Source: Clostridia bacterium
GTDB lineage: Bacteria > Bacillota > Clostridia > Christensenellales > Borkfalkiaceae
Direction of reading: 5' to 3'
DNA length: 64,000 bases
NCBI GenBank assembly: GCA_017504465.1
Contig: JAFVRE010000024.1
Location: 1-64,000, forward strand
Both the position numbers and the translations under genes were made by a program. The notes under the pieces were generated by a model that saw only the letters and a list, made by a program, of their open reading frames with translations, was not told the origin of the DNA and did not search any database. This document shows, in pieces, positions 61,288 to 64,000 of this stretch. The stretch's first letter is position 1; the number at the start of each line of letters is the position of its first letter.

Positions 61288-62265
61288 ATGGCTGTCTATG
61301 ACGTGCAATATACAAACGGCGTAATTGCCGTCCGCGAGAAAAATTTTCTCGGTGAAAAGCTGCTTCGGATTTGCGAAATGCAACCCGAGGACGCCTTTCG
61401 CTTTCTTTTAGACAGCGGCTTTGGCACAGGCGCAGAGGGCGTGAACGGCGTTCATGACTTTGAAAAGCTCGTAGCGATAGAAGAAGCTCGGCTGTATTCC
61501 TTCATTCGCGAATACGCTCCTTCCAAAGCCGAACTGGAATATTTGCTTTTGCCCAACGATTTCCATAACGCAAAGGCGTTTTTGAAAGCGAAATCGCTTG
61601 GCGTTTCAGCGGATAATATGCTCGCAAGCGAGGGCTTAATTTCGGTAAAAACCTTATCCGATTGCGTGCAGGAAGGGGATTTTACCGCGCTTGCGGACTT
61701 CCCGCATTTTAAAAAGGCTTGTGAAGAGGTTGACGAGCTTTTAAAGGAAGAGAAAGACGGCGCGAAAGTTGGACAAATTTTCGATAAGGCGCTTTTTGAA
61801 CAGTTATGGTCAGCGTTAAAAGGCAAGAGCTTTTTGCGAGGGCTTTTAAGAGAAAAGGCGGATGTCACGAACGTGATTACAGCCCTTCGCTCTAAAGATG
61901 CGGAAAGTGCGGAAAACTCGTACCTGCCCCATGGCAAGCTCACGAATGAAGAGCTTGAAAAACTGTTTGAGACGGATAAAGAAAAGACGAAAAAACACTT
62001 CTTGAAAACAGAATTCGGGGAGTTTGTTTCCGTTTGTCTTACGGCGCAAGAAAAGGGATTGCCTTTGAGTGAAGGCGAAAAAATACGCGATTTGCGAGAA
62101 GTGGAATATTTTGCTCGGCGTAAATACGAGCTTCAAAAAAGCGAACCCTTTTTATATTTCGTATATAGAAAGAAAACGGAAATTTTAAACGTGCGTATTG
62201 CATTCGTATGCCTGAACGCAGGCTTAGGCGAAAACGCAATAAAAGCGCGGTTAAGAAGTTTTTAA
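61288..62265 (+). CDS. ntpC: V-type ATPase subunit C (d-type)
   Basis: A 325-residue helical subunit linking the central stalk to the rotor ring. YTNGVIAVREKNFLGEKLLRICE and the C-terminal VEYFARRKYELQKSEPFLYFVYRKKTEILNVRI are typical. It starts behind AAAGGAG, 12 bases after ntpE. A reverse-oriented near-perfect 13-mer lies at 61919. Confidence 0.9.
   Translation: MAVYDVQYTNGVIAVREKNFLGEKLLRICEMQPEDAFRFLLDSGFGTGAEGVNGVHDFEKLVAIEEARLYSFIREYAPSKAELEYLLLPNDFHNAKAFLKAKSLGVSADNMLASEGLISVKTLSDCVQEGDFTALADFPHFKKACEEVDELLKEEKDGAKVGQIFDKALFEQLWSALKGKSFLRGLLREKADVTNVITALRSKDAESAENSYLPHGKLTNEELEKLFETDKEKTKKHFLKTEFGEFVSVCLTAQEKGLPLSEGEKIRDLREVEYFARRKYELQKSEPFLYFVYRKKTEILNVRIAFVCLNAGLGENAIKARLRSF
61919..61931 (-). 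repeat. 13-mer copy, one mismatch
   Basis: TGGGGCAGGTACG on the minus strand, followed by AGTTTT, in ntpC. Confidence 0.75.
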
Positions 62266-62278
62266 CGGAGGATAAAAG

Positions 62279-62599
62279 GTGATAGGAAAGACGGCAATCG
62301 TCGGAAACGGCGACGGAATTATGGTCTTTAAAGCGGCAGGCGTAACAACCTTTCCCGCTGAAGACGAAAAGCGTGCAAGAGAGATTTTGCGAAGAATCGC
62401 AAAGGACTATCAGGTGATATTTCTCACTGAAGACCTCGCTCGTCCGTTAAAGGATTTTTTAAAGAGATTTGACGAACAACCTTACCCCGTAATTGTAAGC
62501 GTGCCTGCGGGCGGCGGCGAAAGCGGTTACGGTATGGAAGTTCTTAAAAACGCCATGGAAAAGGCGTTAGGTGTGGATATTTTATTCCACAACGACTAA
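62279..62599 (+). CDS. ntpG: V-type ATPase subunit F (NtpG)
   Basis: A 106-residue alpha/beta protein starting at a GTG behind GGAGG. TAIVGNGDGIMVFKAAGV and FLTEDLARPLKDFL are typical of the subunit F family, which sits on the central stalk with subunit D. It lies between ntpC and ntpA as expected. Confidence 0.9.
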   Translation: MIGKTAIVGNGDGIMVFKAAGVTTFPAEDEKRAREILRRIAKDYQVIFLTEDLARPLKDFLKRFDEQPYPVIVSVPAGGGESGYGMEVLKNAMEKALGVDILFHND

Positions 62600-62627
62600 A
62601 CGGTAAAGGAAAAAGAGAGGAATAGAA

Positions 62628-64000
62628 ATGGCAGGAAAGACAACGAAAATATCCGGACCTTTGATTATAGCGGAGGGAATGTCCGACGCGAAGCTGTACG
62701 ACGTCGTACGCGTTTCCGACAAAGGACTCGTCGGGGAAATCATCGAATTACGTGGCGACAAAGCCTCCATTCAAGTCTATGAAGAAACGTCTGGCTTAGG
62801 GCCGGGCGAGGACGTGTACTCGACAGGCGAACCGCTTTCGGCGGAACTTGCGCCCGGTCTTATCACGGGCATTTTCGACGGCATACAACGCCCTCTTACG
62901 ACGTTATATTTCAAATATGGCGAGAGAATTTCTCGTGGCGTATCCGTCAACAACTTAGATAGAGAACGTAAATGGAAATTTATTCCCAAAGCAAAGGCAG
63001 GGGATACCGTAAAGGCAGGCGACGTTCTCGGTATTGTCAACGAAACGGAGATTGTCGAACATAGAATTATGGTGCCTTTTGGCTACGAAGGCAAGCTTTT
63101 ATCTATTGAAGAAGGCGAATACACAATCGAAGAACCGATTGCGGAAATCGCAACGAAGGACGGGGTTAAAAAGGTTGCAATGCTTCGCAAATGGCCCGTT
63201 CGTAAAGGCCGTCCGTATTCGCAAAAACTCAACCCTGCTATGCCTATGGTCACAGGACAGAGAGTTATCGACACTCTTTTCCCGATCGCAAAAGGCGGTG
63301 TAGCGGCAGTTCCCGGTCCTTTCGGCAGCGGAAAAACGGTCGTTCAACACCAGCTCGCAAAATGGGCGGACGCGGATATTATCGTGTACGTTGGCTGCGG
63401 CGAACGCGGCAACGAAATGACGGACGTTCTCAACGAATTCCCTGAACTTAAAGACCCGAAAACAGGCGAACCGCTTATGAAACGTACGGTTTTGATAGCC
63501 AACACTTCGGACATGCCCGTTGCTGCGCGTGAAGCGTCTATCTACACGGGTATTACAATCGCAGAATATTTCAGAGATATGGGCTACAACGTAGCCATCA
63601 TGGCGGACTCCACGTCTCGTTGGGCGGAAGCGCTCCGTGAAATGAGCGGCCGACTTGAAGAAATGCCCGGCGATGAAGGCTATCCCGCATACCTTTCCTC
63701 GCGACTTGCAGAATTCTACGAACGTGCAGGTATCGTAAAAACGCTTGGCACGGAAGAAAAAATCGGCTCGGTTACGGCAATCGGTGCGGTATCTCCTCCG
63801 GGCGGCGACTTGAGCGAACCGGTTGCACAAGCAACCCTTCGTATCGTTAAAGTTTTTTGGGGCTTGAGCGCAAGCCTTGCATATAAGCGTCACTTCCCTG
63901 CAATCGACTGGCTTATCAGCTACTCGTTGTATGCGGACAAGATGAAGGAATGGTACGACGGCACGGTTGGCGAGGATTTCCTGAACTACCGTCAATTTGT
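62628..64000 (+). CDS. ntpA: V-type ATPase catalytic subunit A, cut by window end
   Basis: The first 457 residues of an ATPase subunit of about 590. The start at 62628 follows AGAGAGGA. The non-homologous domain typical of V-type A subunits (about 110-190) and the P-loop GPFGSGKT are visible, as are GCGERGNEM, the [12 protein letters not shown] catalytic region and SPPGGD. The reading frame is open to the last base of the window. The rest of the operon (B, D) should follow outside. Confidence 0.95.
   Translation, partial: MAGKTTKISGPLIIAEGMSDAKLYDVVRVSDKGLVGEIIELRGDKASIQVYEETSGLGPGEDVYSTGEPLSAELAPGLITGIFDGIQRPLTTLYFKYGERISRGVSVNNLDRERKWKFIPKAKAGDTVKAGDVLGIVNETEIVEHRIMVPFGYEGKLLSIEEGEYTIEEPIAEIATKDGVKKVAMLRKWPVRKGRPYSQKLNPAMPMVTGQRVIDTLFPIAKGGVAAVPGPFGSGKTVVQHQLAKWADADIIVYVGCGERGNEMTDVLNEFPELKDPKTGEPLMKRTVLIANTSDMPVAAREASIYTGITIAEYFRDMGYNVAIMADSTSRWAEALREMSGRLEEMPGDEGYPAYLSSRLAEFYERAGIVKTLGTEEKIGSVTAIGAVSPPGGDLSEPVAQATLRIVKVFWGLSASLAYKRHFPAIDWLISYSLYADKMKEWYDGTVGEDFLNYRQF

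Noticed and set aside
29382..61931. The dispersed 13-mer considered as ends of a transposon or MITE
   Set aside because: Copies lie singly within intact conserved genes with no target duplications and no paired inverted ends.

Overview
The window looks like a chromosome segment of a strictly fermentative, Gram-positive Clostridia-type anaerobe, probably an uncultured gut lineage. The clues are a Firmicutes-type rimP-nusA-ylxR-ylxQ-infB-rbfA-nrnA operon, yabP-yabQ-divIC sporulation/division genes, a pyruvate formate-lyase (PFL) locus, a V-type (ntp) ATPase operon, sigma-A promoters with 17-bp spacers, a lysine riboswitch, and lipoprotein-anchored ABC transporters. No phage, transposase, CRISPR array or rRNA was seen. 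Species-level placement is not possible from this window.

Layout. 1-3.1 kb: a tRNA-Glu(CTC) gene with a degenerate second tRNA-Glu copy, tRNA 3'-end remnants and repeats, next to a two-gene minus-strand module (Mrr-type nuclease plus RES-domain protein) bracketed by an 18-bp inverted repeat; it looks like a small island at a tRNA insertion hot spot. 3.2-9.4 kb: a GH28 glycosidase, an L-box-controlled NhaC-family transporter, a purine permease with an apparent N-terminal frameshift, and a DUF4304-like gene. 9.5-15.8 kb: the rimP-infB translation/transcription operon. 16-29.3 kb: a giant DUF4011-helicase-nuclease protein, comEC without its usual C-terminal domain, holA, cdaA with a 35-residue remnant-like CdaR, aspartate kinase and two tandem esterases. 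29.3-34.8 kb: a deacetylase lipoprotein, pflA, a thioredoxin-like gene, a PFL whose glycyl-radical domain is a separate gene, and tcdA. 35-42 kb: a complete oligopeptide ABC transporter. 42-57.7 kb: serine dehydratase, an acyltransferase, a QueG-like protein, a Cys/Thr/Asn-rich repeat protein, a RecD-like helicase, a TtcA-like enzyme, yabP-yabQ-divIC-ppx, a membrane protease-like protein, malQ and a maltodextrin-type ABC transporter. 57.8 kb to the end: ntpF-I-K-E-C-G-A, cut by the window end in ntpA.

How it fits together. The cell appears to import peptides and oligosaccharides, ferment pyruvate to formate and acetyl-CoA with PFL, deaminate serine, and couple ATP to Na+ through a V-ATPase whose rotor ring keeps the complete Na+-binding signature.

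Most unusual signals: (1) a cleanly split PFL; (2) a dispersed 13-mer, GGGGGCAGGTAYG, often followed by NGTTTT, present about 16 times at 0-2 mismatches, mostly on the plus strand, inside genes and between them, and in places supplying a Shine-Dalgarno site or start codon; (3) the inverted-repeat-bounded RES/Mrr pair; (4) a Cys-rich repeat protein whose ribosome-binding site lies inside a terminator-like hairpin.
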